Of a stretch of DNA of 40,234 nt, positions 8,399 to 17,171 are shown piece by piece. The stretch lies in IMG/VR virus record IMGVR_UViG_3300005264_000874, positions 1 through 40,234 of that record. The stretch is one strand, 5' to 3'. The position numbers were made by a program, and so were the translations under genes. The first letter of the stretch is position 1. Each line of letters starts with the position of its first letter. The stretch comes from a virus. The notes beneath the pieces are model-generated. The model was not told the DNA's origin, ran no database searches, and saw only the letters and a program-made list of their open reading frames with translations.

Positions 8399-8853
8399 CA
8401 AAGAAACAAATAATAGAAATGCTAATTTTCAAAAAAGAAACTGATTTGTTCTATATATTTGACTTACCTCTGACTGCTGAGCAAAGAAGTAAAAGTCAAA
8501 ATAGGACATTCCACAGGTTATTTTCTGAAATAGGTAGTAAGCTATGACATACAACAGAAGAAACAAAACAAGCTATGATGAAAGGTATATTTTGAACAAA
8601 AACAATAAAGATATGTTGAATGTGATTTGAAATTTCTAATATATCAAGTACAAAGAAATTAACAAAAGAGCAAGCTATATTATTAATTAATAGAATGATA
8701 GAGTTTTGAAAAAAGTTAGGATTATGAGAAATAATCCAAAGCGCAGAAGTTAGGGATTTATTTTATAATATTGATAAGAATGAGTGAAAGAACTATTGTT
8801 TTTGGGGTTGATGTTACAGGCTACAAGAACAAAGTCCTCTTGCAAGAGGATAA
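8389..8853 (+). CDS. NinB-like recombination protein
   Basis: The 154-aa protein includes A-E-Q-R-S-K-S-Q-N-R-T-F-H-R-L-F-S-E-I and E-E-T-K-Q-A-M-M-K, a pattern like NinB/HNHc-type phage recombination mediators that act on single-stranded DNA. Location behind the annealing protein agrees. Its C-terminus overlaps the next gene by 74 nt. If the TGA at 8785-8787 were a stop, the overlap would be only 8 nt, which suggests an ancestral stop that became sense. Assignment is tentative. Confidence 0.5.
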
Positions 8854-9076
8854 ATATATAAATATAAAAGAAAATATGCCGAAAAAAGGTATTTCTTATG
8901 ATAGATACTTGCATTATGCACGAACATATTTTGATTTATTAGATTTTAGAGGTAAAAAATACATAAAAAAAAGCGACTTTGTAAAAATAACAGAAATTTT
9001 AAATGAAAGACAGAAAAGAAAAAATGAAAGAAGCAAGTCTCTTTCTAAAAAAAACATTTGATTTAAAAAAATGTAA
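8780..9076 (+). CDS. Hypothetical 98-aa protein
   Basis: This begins MSERTIVFGVDVTG and has a basic C-terminal half. It overlaps the preceding gene by 74 nt and the next by 74 nt in other frames. The start at ATG 8780 is preferred over an upstream TTG. I see no family motif. Confidence 0.6.
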
Positions 9077-9230
9077 AACTATAAGAAAATATGTATGGAC
9101 GCTTGATTTATTAATTCAAGGTAAAACATATGAATTTGTTGGTGATGTAATGGATTGTAGTAGGCAAGCGGTACTTATATGAGTTAATAAGACCATACAA
9201 GACTGTCTTGATTTTAATAATAAAAAATAA
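9003..9230 (+). CDS. Small helix-turn-helix-like protein (75 aa)
   Basis: The C-terminal half (F-V-G-D-V-M-D-C-S-R-Q-A-V-L-I-G-V-N-K-T-I) looks like a helix-turn-helix with a recognition helix. The N-terminus is basic. An alternative start is ATG 9024, in the same frame. It could be a small DNA-binding regulator. Family uncertain. Confidence 0.5.
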
Positions 9231-9233
9231 TTT

Positions 9234-9668
9234 ATGATAAACAAAAAAATAACCATTATTGGTACTGTTGCATTAGTATTATTCATAATTTTATGAATAA
9301 TAATGAGTATATTAGTAAGTGCTTTGAATGATAAGAATTGAGAAATGTTGCTTATTACAGCCCAGCTAGAAGAAGCAAAAACAAAAACAAAAGAAAAGGA
9401 AAATATAATAAAAGAAGATAAAAAAGAGGAAAAAGAAATAAAAGAAATGACAATAAAAGCAAAAGAAATAAAAATTCAGATAGAAAATTATAAAATTGAA
9501 ATAAAAGAAAAAACAGAAATGGTGAATTATTTACAAAAAAAATATGAGTTAAATATTTGGAAAACTAGATGTATTGCAAAGAATGTAGAACTTGGATTAT
9601 TGAGCAAGAAGCCAGAAGATTGCACAAAAGACTTGAACAGATTTGCAAGTTATAATTTAGTAAAATAA
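9234..9668 (+). CDS. Membrane-anchored coiled-coil protein, spanin- or Rz-like
   Basis: This 144-aa protein has an N-terminal transmembrane segment (about residues 6-30) followed by a Lys/Glu-rich coiled coil to about residue 105 and a C-terminal part with two Cys. This layout and its place directly before a lysozyme match inner-membrane spanin subunits (Rz). A small ORF is nested in another frame near its end, as happens with Rz1, but the nested peptide lacks a lipobox, so the spanin reading is only an inference. Confidence 0.5.
9569..9655 (+). CDS. Nested ORF in phase with, and upstream of, the lysozyme frame
   Basis: ATG 9569 opens 28 codons (MYCKECRTWIIEQEARRLHK...) inside the preceding gene and ends at TAA 9653-9655. 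The same frame continues without another stop into the lysozyme. It may be a leader peptide, a decayed N-terminus of the lysozyme, or a readthrough product. Confidence 0.3.
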   Translation: MYCKECRTWIIEQEARRLHKRLEQICKL

Positions 9669-9763
9669 AGGCTCCGAAAAAAGAGCAGAAACTAAATAAG
9701 CTGAAACCTAAGAAGAAAGTTTATAAAGTTAAAATAGATTATTGAAAAATAGATTATAAAATA

Positions 9764-10153
9764 GTGCAAAAAACATCAAATTTTATAAAAAAATATGAAT
9801 GATTCAGAGCAAAAGCATACTGGGATTATAAGCATTATAGTATATGATACGGTAGTCATTCTTACAAGGGAGCAACTATAACACAGCAAGAAGCAGATAA
9901 AAGATTAAACGAAAAGGTAACTGATATAATTAAAAGATATAAATTATACAATTATCAAGAAAACATACAAACTGCTTTGTCTGCTTTTATTTATAATATA
10001 GGTAGTCCTCCTAAGGGATATAAACGGTATTTAGATAAATGATATTTAAAGTCATTATGAAATAAAATGAAGCTTTACAATAAAGCTAAATGAAAAGTTT
10101 TAGGTTGACTGGTAAAGAGAAGAAATGATGAGTTTTATTTATTAATAAAATAA
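9764..10153 (+). CDS. T4-type lysozyme (GH24 endolysin)
   Basis: From GTG 9764 the 129-aa product gives F-I-K-K-Y-E-G-F-R-A-K-A-Y-W-D near the N-terminus, then Y-S-I-G-Y-G-S. These match the GH24 catalytic Glu, Asp and Thr positions, with Thr replaced by Ser. The C-terminus G-L-V-K-R-R-N-D-E fits the family. It would cleave peptidoglycan at lysis. There is no in-frame ATG: the frame is open from 9656 and encodes a basic stretch before the domain, so GTG is a choice, not certain. Five or more TGA glycines are needed. Confidence 0.75.
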
Positions 10154-10221
10154 CTTATGGAAAAAATATATTGAATAACAGAATACTTTTGTTAGATTTA
10201 TTTTATAATCATTAAAAACAA

Positions 10222-10407
10222 ATGCAAACACTAATAATATTATGAGCAATAGGTGCTATTGTGAACTGACTACTAATACAGCCGTTGTGGTTCTTGTATA
10301 CACATACAAGAGAAAAAGAGAAAAAGGAATTTGAAAAGTTTTTATTAAATTATAATTTTAGTAAAAAGGAAAAAAAGGAATTAGATATTTTATTAAAAAA
10401 TAAATAA
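10222..10407 (+). CDS. Small membrane protein, possibly holin-like (61 aa)
   Basis: One hydrophobic segment (about residues 3-25, with three TGA-encoded Gly) is followed by a highly charged helical tail. Position right after the lysozyme is compatible with a lysis role. The topology is not diagnostic. Confidence 0.45.
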
Positions 10408-10410
10408 ATT

Positions 10411-10467
10411 ATGCAAGAAATTAAAAAAGTTGTGGCAGATGAAGATCTGTTTAATAGGCTAGCTTAG
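10411..10467 (+). CDS. Possible 18-aa peptide
   Basis: Short ORF with ATG 3 nt after the preceding stop. It begins MQEIK like the gene at 14844, which may hint at a truncated copy. Weak support. Confidence 0.25.
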   Translation: MQEIKKVVADEDLFNRLA

Positions 10468-10524
10468 GAGCAAAAAGCAGAATAATGAAAAATTTAGAAA
10501 AATATAAAAAAGTCTAAAAAAGAT

Positions 10525-10553
10525 TTGACAAAACATATAAAAAAGAATATAAT
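10525..10553 (+). promoter_or_regulatory. Sigma70-type promoter P3
   Basis: TTGACA (10525-10530), 17-bp spacer and a perfect TATAAT (10548-10553). It shares a stretch of about 35 bp with P1 at 1563, including the spacer AAACATATAAAAAAGAA. Confidence 0.9.
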
Positions 10554-10600
10554 AGACTTACATTATTAAATTAATGATTTTATTTTTAACTTTATAGATT

Positions 10601-10726
10601 ATGAACAATATAATAAAAAGAGTGGGGAGAGATACTTACACAGTGAAGTATAAAAAAAATACTAGACTTTTTACACAAGAAGAAGCGGTAGAATTAGAAA
10701 AAGAACTAAACGGGCTTGGTATATAA
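10601..10726 (+). CDS. Hypothetical 41-aa protein
   Basis: A small charged protein (MNNIIKRVGRDTYTVKYKK...) with no TGA codon. It is the only protein gene between promoter P3 and a terminator-like hairpin that overlaps its stop codon. The P1 promoter likewise starts with a roughly 42-aa gene, but the sequences are not clearly related. Confidence 0.6.
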   Translation: MNNIIKRVGRDTYTVKYKKNTRLFTQEEAVELEKELNGLGI

Positions 10727-10737
10727 GCCCTTTTCTT
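10712..10737 (+). terminator. Terminator-like hairpin overlapping the stop codon
   Basis: GGGCTT (10712-10717) pairs with AAGCCC (10725-10730), loop GGTATAT, followed by TTTTCTT. It would terminate or attenuate transcripts from P3 just before the structured RNA. Confidence 0.6.
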
Positions 10738-10763
10738 GGCGGGGGTCTCATAATTAATTTTTA

Positions 10764-10916
10764 TTATTCTCTAGCCTCCACTAGAGAATAAACATTATCC
10801 ATTTTCTCCTGCTTTTCATAGGTATACAGAAAATAAACTCCTGTATCCTCTCTAGTGTGTCTGTATATCCGCAGGAGCTTAGTTAACATATTAGAGAGTG
10901 GGGGAAAGTGGATAAT
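10764..10916 (+). ncRNA. Highly structured RNA with crossing helices
   Basis: A perfect 11-bp hairpin (10764-10774/10781-10791, loop CCTCCA) is followed by a domain closed by a continuous 16-bp helix (10794-10809/10901-10916, two G-U pairs). Inside, 10821-10829 pairs with 10861-10870 (one bulge), CTCCTG 10838-10843 with CAGGAG 10872-10877, and CTCTCTA 10848-10854 with TAGAGAG 10892-10898. The last two helices start in the loop of the first and pair beyond it, so they form pseudoknots or alternative states. No protein frame crosses it. A switch, ribozyme or trans-acting RNA are all possible. Confidence 0.7.
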
Positions 10917-11016
10917 AATTTTATTTTTAACTAAATTATTATAAAAGCAAGTAGATCCTTATTGTTGATGCGTTTGATAATAATGAGTATTATTGTAATA
11001 ATTAATTAAAAGAAAA

Positions 11017-11076
11017 ATGATTAAAACAATAAACTTAGAATTATCAAAAAGGTTAGTACCTTGTTTTTACTATTAA
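11017..11076 (+). CDS. Possible 19-aa peptide
   Basis: Short ORF (MIKTINLELSKRLVPCFYY) after about 100 nt of AT-rich noncoding sequence downstream of the structured RNA. Weak support. Confidence 0.25.
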   Translation: MIKTINLELSKRLVPCFYY

Positions 11077-11096
11077 TTTTATGACTATTATAATTT

Positions 11097-11207
11097 ATGA
11101 AAATAAAAAAAATAAAAAAGTTAAATTATTATTGTGACATATGCGGAGAGCGGAGGATATGTTACAATAGGGGTGATGAGTATTTGTGCAAGAAGTGCAG
11201 GAAGTAA
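11097..11207 (+). CDS. Small zinc-ribbon protein (36 aa)
   Basis: Two Cys pairs, C-D-I-C and C-K-K-C, separated by about 16 residues form a single zinc ribbon, with a basic N-terminus. The whole protein is little more than this fold. It precedes the methyltransferase gene by 44 nt. Role unknown; nucleic-acid binding is likely. Confidence 0.6.
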   Translation: MKIKKIKKLNYYCDICGERRICYNRGDEYLCKKCRK

Positions 11208-11251
11208 TTAATAAATTATAAAATATAGACTTTAATTTTTAACTAAAAACT

Positions 11252-12439
11252 ATGTTTAAACTCCAAAAAGTAAAAACAAGTAAATTGAAATTAAATAAAT
11301 GACAAATTGAATGAGTTCCAAAGAATCCTCGTTTCTTAAAAGATGAGAGATTTGAAAAGCTTAAAAAATCAATACAAGAAGCTCCTGAGATGTTAGAACT
11401 TAGAGAAGTGATAGCATATGATAATAATTGAGAGTTAGTCGTTATATGAGGAAATATGAGATTGAGGGCTTTGAGGGACTTAAAAATAAAAGAAGTAATG
11501 ACAAAAGTGTTAGACACAGATACAACAGCAGACAAGCTAAGAGAATATGTTATAAAGGATAATGTGGAATTTTGAAATAATGATATGGATATATTGGCGA
11601 ATGAGTGGGATAGTGAGGAGTTGGAGGAGTGGGGAATGGAGATAGATTTTGAGGATATAGGAGAAGAGGAGGAAGAAAAAGAATGAGAAGATGAAGTGCC
11701 AGAAGTACAAGAAAATATTATAGTTGAGAAATGAGATATATTTCAGTTATGAGAGCATAGGCTATTATGTTGAGATAGTGCGAAAATTGAAGAGGTAGAG
11801 AAGTTAATGGATTGAGAGATTATGGATACTTGTTATACAGACCCCCCATATTGAATATCATATAAAGGAAAATGACAAACAGGAATAACCAAATGAAATA
11901 ATTTTTGAGAAATACTTTGAGATTGAAATGAGCAAGTTGCAATAGATGTTTATAATTTAATAGCAACACTAAATATAAAAAATATATACTATTGGTGAGC
12001 AAATTTTTATACAAACATACTTAATAACTGAAATAGTTGGATAATTTGGAATAAAGAAACAGTATGAGAAAATTATTCTGATTGTGAATTATGTTATACA
12101 AATAAACCTTGAAGATTAAAAATGGTTACTCATCAGTGGCATTGAATGATAAAAGCAAGTGAGCACTGACAAGCAAGAGTACACCCCACCCAAAAACCAG
12201 TATTTTTAGCTGAATATTGTATATGATTAGATAAAGATGTAAAAAATGTATTAGATTTATTTTGATGAAGTTGAAGTACATTAATTGCAAGTGAAAAAAC
12301 AAATCGTAAATGTTATATGATGGAATTAGATGAAAAATATATACAAGTAATATTAAAGAGATATTATAATTATACAAACGGAGAAAAAGAAATTAAATGT
12401 TTAAATAGAGATTTAGACTTGTCAAGTATATTAAAATAA
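11252..12439 (+). CDS. ParB-domain/DNA methyltransferase fusion
   Basis: The 395-aa protein has an N-terminal ParB/Srx-like nuclease-type domain (P-K-N-P-R, then V-V-I-G-G-N-M-R-L-R-A-L) and an acidic linker. A C-terminal amino-methyltransferase domain follows. Its catalytic motif is T-D-P-P-Y-G (residues 196-201), and the SAM-binding motif L-F-G-G-S-G-S-T lies at about 336-343. Motif order (DPPY before FGGSGST) marks the beta class, giving N6-adenine or N4-cytosine methylation. The glycines of both motifs are TGA. Such fusions are common in phages just upstream of terminase, as here, and may protect DNA or mark packaging sites. Confidence 0.9.
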
Positions 12440-12491
12440 TGCTTACTTGCTCTAAAAATCTTTATATTTTATACTCGTAAAAAACTCAACT

Positions 12492-12902
12492 ATGGCAGGA
12501 GAAATAGAAAACTTTGGAAAGAAAAGAAATAGCAACGGCTTTGCTGAGAGACCGTGAGACGCTTGAAGACCTAAAAAAGGGATTCATATATTAAATACAA
12601 AACTGAAAAAGCTTTGATATGATGAGATGAATAATCAGGATTATCAGAGTCTTATTAGGACCTTAATTAATATGAAAGAGAAAGATTTCAAAGATGTATT
12701 TAAGAATAAAGACCAGTATGTTTTAATTAAAATACTAGCTAAGTGATTGACTGGTGACAAGAATTTTGAGAATCATGAGAAGTTAATTGATAGGATGTTT
12801 GGAAAAGCCAAACAAGTAACCGAAGAAATATGAAAGGGTAGAGAAGTAAAGTTGGATAAGAAGGATGAGGAATTGATAAATAGTGTACTTGATAATAATT
12901 AA
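12492..12902 (+). CDS. Probable small terminase-like protein
   Basis: The 136-aa protein has an N-terminal R-P-G-D-A-G-R-P-K-K-G motif resembling the GNPxG-R-P-K-G motif of DUF5681 proteins found near phage terminases. The remainder is helical and charged. It follows the methyltransferase gene and precedes the packaging and head genes by 2 kb. DNA-binding small terminase subunit is the best guess, not certain. Confidence 0.5.
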
Positions 12903-12906
12903 TCCT

Positions 12907-13143
12907 ATGGTATACATTAAAAAATACAAAAAACCAAAGAAAATCCGTACAAGTGAAAGGAAGTCAATAAATAAAGCCTTACAGATCACACAAGAACAAA
13001 CGGGGTTGTCAGAGAGATTTATAAAAGAGTTATTAAAGGATTACACACACAGTGAGATAAGAGGATCTAAAATAGCTGATGGGGAAATTACTATTACTAA
13101 TAAAATAATGTTATGGAGGCTAAAAACTGGAGTGTATTATTAA
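12907..13143 (+). CDS. Hypothetical 78-aa basic protein, possibly DNA-binding
   Basis: It starts 4 nt after the preceding stop. It is basic, with a helical region (T-Q-E-Q-T-G-L-S-E-R-F-I-K-E-L-L) that could hold a helix-turn-helix. Not otherwise recognised. Confidence 0.6.
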   Translation: MVYIKKYKKPKKIRTSERKSINKALQITQEQTGLSERFIKELLKDYTHSEIRGSKIADGEITITNKIMLWRLKTGVYY

Positions 13144-13241
13144 CAGAAAAAGAGGTTAATGAATTAAAAAAAGATAAAGAAAAGCTATTGTTGAGGTGTA
13201 TAGAGCAAGATGAGGAGATAGAAATGAAATCAGTGTTGTAG
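13113..13241 (+). CDS. Hypothetical 42-aa protein
   Basis: A small charged helical ORF (MEAKNWSVLLTEKEVNELKK...) overlapping the previous gene by 31 nt. It has good amino-acid composition but no family. Confidence 0.45.
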   Translation: MEAKNWSVLLTEKEVNELKKDKEKLLLRCIEQDEEIEMKSVL

Positions 13242-13390
13242 TAATGAAAGGATAGAATGTAATATAAAAGAAAGATAGAAGAAAAATAAAATTGAAATCC
13301 TTATTCAAAGGGAAAATATTAAATTTTAGTGTTAATGATATTGACATTAAGTGTAAAAAAGATTTGCAAATATTAATAAAACATAATAAA

Positions 13391-13681
13391 ATGAAAATAG
13401 CAAAATGAATATGAAAGTATTGAGCTTATTTGTTACCTATTATAGATGTAGTAAATGAAGATAATTCTATAGATATAATATTATTTCAAGAACGAAACAA
13501 TATTAATAATGGTCAAATAAATAGATTAATAAAGGCATTTAAGGATAATAATGTTTTGCGAAAAAAAAGACATATATTTTATTTGAATCCTTTAATTGCA
13601 TTCAATGGTAAGGATATAAGACTAGATATTTGAGTTATATTTGAGGATGAATTAAATAAGGTATGAATAAAGGTTAAATAA
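13391..13681 (+). CDS. RepL-like winged-helix protein
   Basis: The 96-aa protein has a wHTH pattern: N-N-G-Q-I-N-R-L-I-K-A-F-K-D-N-N-V-L as turn and recognition helix, then K-K-R-H-I-F-Y-L-N-P-L-I-A-F-N-G-K-D as wing. The I-F-Y-L-N-P...F-N-G ending is typical of RepL-type plasmid replication proteins and related regulators. It may bind an origin or operator. TTGACA and TTGCAA boxes upstream (13341, 13364) are not followed by well-spaced -10 boxes. Confidence 0.55.
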
Positions 13682-13696
13682 AAACACAAAAAAGAT

Positions 13697-13724
13697 TTGA
13701 TATATAAGAATCAATTAATATAGT
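13697..13724 (+). promoter_or_regulatory. Sigma70-type promoter P4
   Basis: TTGATA (13697-13702), 16 bp, TATAGT (13719-13724), with the shared upstream CACAAAAAAGAT. It drives the zinc-ribbon membrane gene pair. Confidence 0.7.
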
Positions 13725-13801
13725 ACTCCTTGTATATTATTGGGTACTAAATATCTTGTAGGTTGGTAATATACATATTTTATTTATTAACTTTTAAAGT
13801 T

Positions 13802-14251
13802 ATGAAAACTGATACAAAGCTTTGTAGATTCTGTGTTTCTGAGATTCCTAAGAAGGCATCGAATTGTGCCCAGTGTGGTAAAGATGTAAGGAATTGATTC
13901 CAAAGACATCCATTTCTTACAATAGTAGTTCTTCCGTTTGTTCTTTGGATGGTTTATGTAGGGATTACTGACAAGACTCCTAGTTTTAAGGATACCTGTA
14001 GTAAAGAAATGCCCTATCAAATATGCTCTAGTATATCTGAATGGGACGGTGCCTATAGACCACTAGTAGAAGCTGTACAAGAAACACTTAAAGACCCTAG
14101 TAGTTTTGAGCATATAAGTACATCTTATAATGTGAAAGATGACTATGTTGTATTCTTTATGAGATATTCAGCAACGAATAGTTTCTGAGCTAGAATAGCT
14201 GGGTCTAAGTCTGTAAAAATAGATAAGAAAACTTTTACTATTGTTAAATAA
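13802..14251 (+). CDS. Zinc-ribbon membrane protein (149 aa)
   Basis: An N-terminal zinc ribbon (C-R-F-C...C-A-Q-C, residues 8-26) is followed by one transmembrane segment (about residues 40-58). The remaining domain contains K-D-P-S-S-F-E-H and Y-V-V-F-F-M-R-Y-S-A, a beta-rich motif seen in bacterial exported or membrane proteins. GC content is higher than in many neighbours and only two TGA codons are used, hinting at recent acquisition from a host. It has its own promoter. Could be a superinfection or host-modulating factor. Confidence 0.6.
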
Positions 14252-14256
14252 GAAAT

Positions 14257-14712
14257 ATGATAAACCTATTAAGAGTATTGTGGAGAAAGATAAAATATAT
14301 TAAAATTAGTAATATTAAGTATCACAATGATAATTATATCTTTCGAGCAAAGAAGAGATGGTGAAAAACCTGGACTCTTGTGTACAATGATAAAGAAGTA
14401 TGAAATAAGTTTTGGTATATACCTGACTATTTAATCAGTGAATACTGATACTGATGTGTAGGGGTTGTTTGAGGACAGTTTTACATTCAACAATTCTTAT
14501 TTGCAGATAAGGTTGGTGAGTTTGCTCCTAAGTGACTGCAAGTATATTGACCTGTACAAATGGTACTTCATTTCTTTATCTGAAAAAAAACTTGATGAGG
14601 TCTTGCTTCAATTATCAAGGAAAACAAAAAGAAATATTATTATTGTAACGGAGTGAAGGTAAAGATAGACGATGAGTGATATAAGCAATTTGTAGTAGAA
14701 TACAAATTATAG
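14257..14712 (+). CDS. Hypothetical 151-aa aromatic-rich protein
   Basis: It starts 5 nt after the previous stop, so it is probably co-transcribed from P4. Tyr, Trp and Phe are abundant and a Gly-rich centre (C-V-G-V-V-G-G-Q) is built from TGA codons. A hydrophobic stretch occurs near residue 105. A long hairpin follows the stop. Confidence 0.6.
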
Positions 14713-14717
14713 TGCAT

Positions 14718-14752
14718 AGATATAACAAGGGGGTACTTGCCTTGTTATATCT
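14718..14752 (+). terminator. Long hairpin, likely terminator of the P4 unit
   Basis: A perfect 13-bp stem (AGATATAACAAGG, 14718-14730, with 14740-14752) and a 9-nt loop lie right after the stop codon. No T-run follows, so it may act as an mRNA-stabilising 3' hairpin as well as a terminator. Confidence 0.65.
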
Positions 14753-14774
14753 TAGTAAATAAATTTAAACCAAA

Positions 14775-14837
14775 ATGAAAATAAAAATGATCATAAAATG
14801 TTGAGGGCTTTGAAAAAGTATTTTAAGGGTTAACTAA
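14775..14837 (+). CDS. Possible 20-aa peptide
   Basis: Short ORF with three TGA glycines (MKIKMIIKCGGLGKSILRVN), 6 nt before the next ATG. Weak support. Confidence 0.3.
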
Positions 14838-14843
14838 TTAATT

Positions 14844-14978
14844 ATGCAAGAAATAAAAACAGCAATAGCCTTATTGGAGATTGCTATATGAGAAGAAATA
14901 TCACCAAAAAAAGCAGATGAAGTGACAAAGCAAGTTATTGTTATGTTGCAAGGGGTGCTGGAAAAACAAAATAACTAA
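14844..14978 (+). CDS. Hypothetical 44-aa helical protein
   Basis: A small protein (MQEIKTAIALLEIAIGEE...) with one TGA glycine, predicted all-helical. It starts the operon leading into the packaging genes. Unknown function. Confidence 0.5.
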
Positions 14979-15011
14979 ATAAATATATTTTAATTTATAA
15001 CTTATTTTATT

Positions 15012-15311
15012 ATGAAAACAATAAAAAAAGAATTCCTTGAATACAAGGACGGTGCATTTGAAATTACAGAGACAGCGGAAAGAACTTTTAGTATTAATAT
15101 TGAAAGTGCCTTAGTACACTTGAAAGAAATAGAACAGAGAATAAATAAAATTCCTTTGGATATAGAGAAAATGCAAAAACAGAAAAAAGAACTTACAGCA
15201 CTATATAATGAGTCTTTGCAGATGTTAGTTGAAGCAAAAGAGCATTATGAGAAAGAGGGTGAATTGAAAGAAGAGTTTAAGGAACTGGAGTTACCTAAGG
15301 TGTTGATTTAG
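15012..15311 (+). CDS. Coiled-coil protein, 99 aa
   Basis: A Glu/Lys-rich protein with a coiled coil over about residues 30-80 and no TGA codon. It ends 16 nt before the large terminase, where packaging accessory or small-terminase proteins often sit, so it is an alternative candidate for the small subunit. No motif decides this. Confidence 0.65.
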   Translation: MKTIKKEFLEYKDGAFEITETAERTFSINIESALVHLKEIEQRINKIPLDIEKMQKQKKELTALYNESLQMLVEAKEHYEKEGELKEEFKELELPKVLI

Positions 15312-15327
15312 TTGTTAGTCTTAAATT

Positions 15328-16839
15328 ATGAATAAACAAGAATTTAAAAAAAACTTAGCATTAATCCTTTCTAGGTATGACACAAGAAAGGAGTATCTAG
15401 GTAAGGATTTTTATAATTTCTTTTTGTATTATTTTAGTGCTCATATACATTTTCCTAAAATGGCTACATTCCATAAAGAATGGTGCAGAACAGCAGAGAA
15501 AGGCACAAATATATATATTGAGGGGTGTAGAGGAATAGCTAAAACAACCATATTATGAATGGCATTTGAGATTTGGAAAATATGTTATAAAAAAACAAGT
15601 TTCATTTGTAATTTATGTTATGATAAGAAAAAAGCAATAGCCTTTAACAGAATGATTGTTACAGAATTAGTTACAAATATAAAGCTTGTAGGAGAGGATG
15701 GAGAGAGTGGAGATTTCTGAAAATTGTACAGTAAGTTATCAAGTAATCATAAGAACCCAGAAATAGCAGAAAAATGAATTGCTGAATTTATTACTACATC
15801 CTGAATTAAGGTAAAGGCTTTTTGAATGGGGGAGGCGGTAAGATGAGAAGTTTTTAATGCTCAATGAAAGTGAAATGTTAGACCTGACCATTTATTTGTT
15901 GACGATATTGATAATACAAAAAATACAAAGAATATTAATATTATTCAAGAAAACATGAATTTTATACATGGAGAAGTACTTGGATCATTGGCTCCTGATT
16001 GTCAAATAATCTGGTCTTGAAATGTAATTAGAAAAGATGGGAGAAATCCAAGACAGAAAAAGGCAGTTAAAAAAAATAAATATTGGAAAATATTTAGTAA
16101 TTTCTTGTACGGAGAAGCCTGAATAGCAAGTTGAAATATCCAATGGGAAAGATATGTTGAAACTGAAAAAGAGGCAAGGCAGTTGAATAAAAACATTTTA
16201 AACAAAAAGAATCAACATCTTTCTATTGAAAAAATAAAAGAATTATTACAGCATGATTATGCTTCGAATTTTTTATGAATACCACTATTGAAATGACAAA
16301 CAGCAGTTAAAGAAGAGTGGATACAATACACACAAGAGAAAGTAGAGTTTGATTATACACAAATAGGAATTGACCCCGCATTTAGTTTAAAGACTTGAAG
16401 TGATGCAATATGAATAGTAGTGACAGGATACAAGAGAATAAAAGAAGTGTGGTATAAATATGTTATTCTTTGTAAAAAATTAGAATGAGAAAAAAAAGAC
16501 GAGGATATTGCAGAAAAAATAATACACAGCTTGTATAATAAATATAATTGTAAAAGGGTGGTAGTTGAGAAAAATAATGGTTGAGAATTATTTGGTAGAT
16601 TATTACAAAAAAAATGAATGGCTGTTGAAGTACCTAGTGCAACTAAGGACAAGCTAACTAGATTTAAAGAACATGAGGGAATGTTAATGAGATGAGAGGT
16701 CTTATTCACTCCGGAAGCTGAGGAGTTAGTGGATGAATTGCTAGAGTTTACTGGTGAGGATGGATGAGAGGATAATCTAGTAGATGCATTTGTTTGGAGT
16801 CTGAAAGAATATAATAACAAAGGATTTTATTTTTGATAA
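15328..16839 (+). CDS. terL: Terminase large subunit
   Basis: The 503-aa protein has an ATPase domain with Walker A G-C-R-G-I-A-K-T-T (about residues 66-74) and Walker B L-F-V-D-D-I-D (Asp192). The C-terminal RNase H-like nuclease follows: G-I-D-P-A-F-S with Asp349, V-V-V-E-K-N-N-G-G, then D-N-L-V-D-A-F-V-W. It packages DNA into the prohead through the portal and cuts it. Length is typical. It heads the virion operon directly before portal and head genes. The reading frame ends in TGA (Gly) TAA. Confidence 0.92.
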
Positions 16840-16848
16840 TTATTTTAT

Positions 16849-17106
16849 ATGGATAGACAAAAACAATTAAGAGATATCTTTAAGTCAGTTAAAGAGATAA
16901 AAGATATAAAAGAGAAAAACACTTGTTTGTTTTTTAGGCTACAAAGAAAAAGGTTTTTACTAGAAGCTTGATTTGTTGAGAAGTTTTTTATAGAACGAAA
17001 AACAAACAAAGAAATCAAACAAGAGTTATTTATTAATTCTGAAACAACTTATTTCAGAAAAAAGAAGAAAATCATTAATTTTTATGAAAAACTCTCTATT
17101 TGGTAG
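16849..17106 (+). CDS. Late regulator-like helix-turn-helix protein (85 aa)
   Basis: It is basic, with F-I-E-R-K-T-N-K-E-I-K-Q-E-L-F-I-N-S-E-T followed by Y-F-R-K-K-K-K. That is an HTH layout like ArpU/RinA late transcription regulators that control terminase and head genes. It lies between terminase and portal. A TATAAT (about 17152) follows without a clear -35, so a regulated late promoter before portal is possible. Confidence 0.5.
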
Positions 17107-17171
17107 TTTTTTGTGTTGAATTAGAGCAATAAAAGACTACCCTTATTGTATATAATATTAATAAATTATGT

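Noticed and set aside
10157-10195. 12-aa ORF after the lysozyme
   Set aside because: Too short and without any further support.
13341-13387. Promoter before the RepL-like gene (TTGACA 13341 or TTGCAA 13364)
   Set aside because: No -10 box lies at 15-19 bp from either box.
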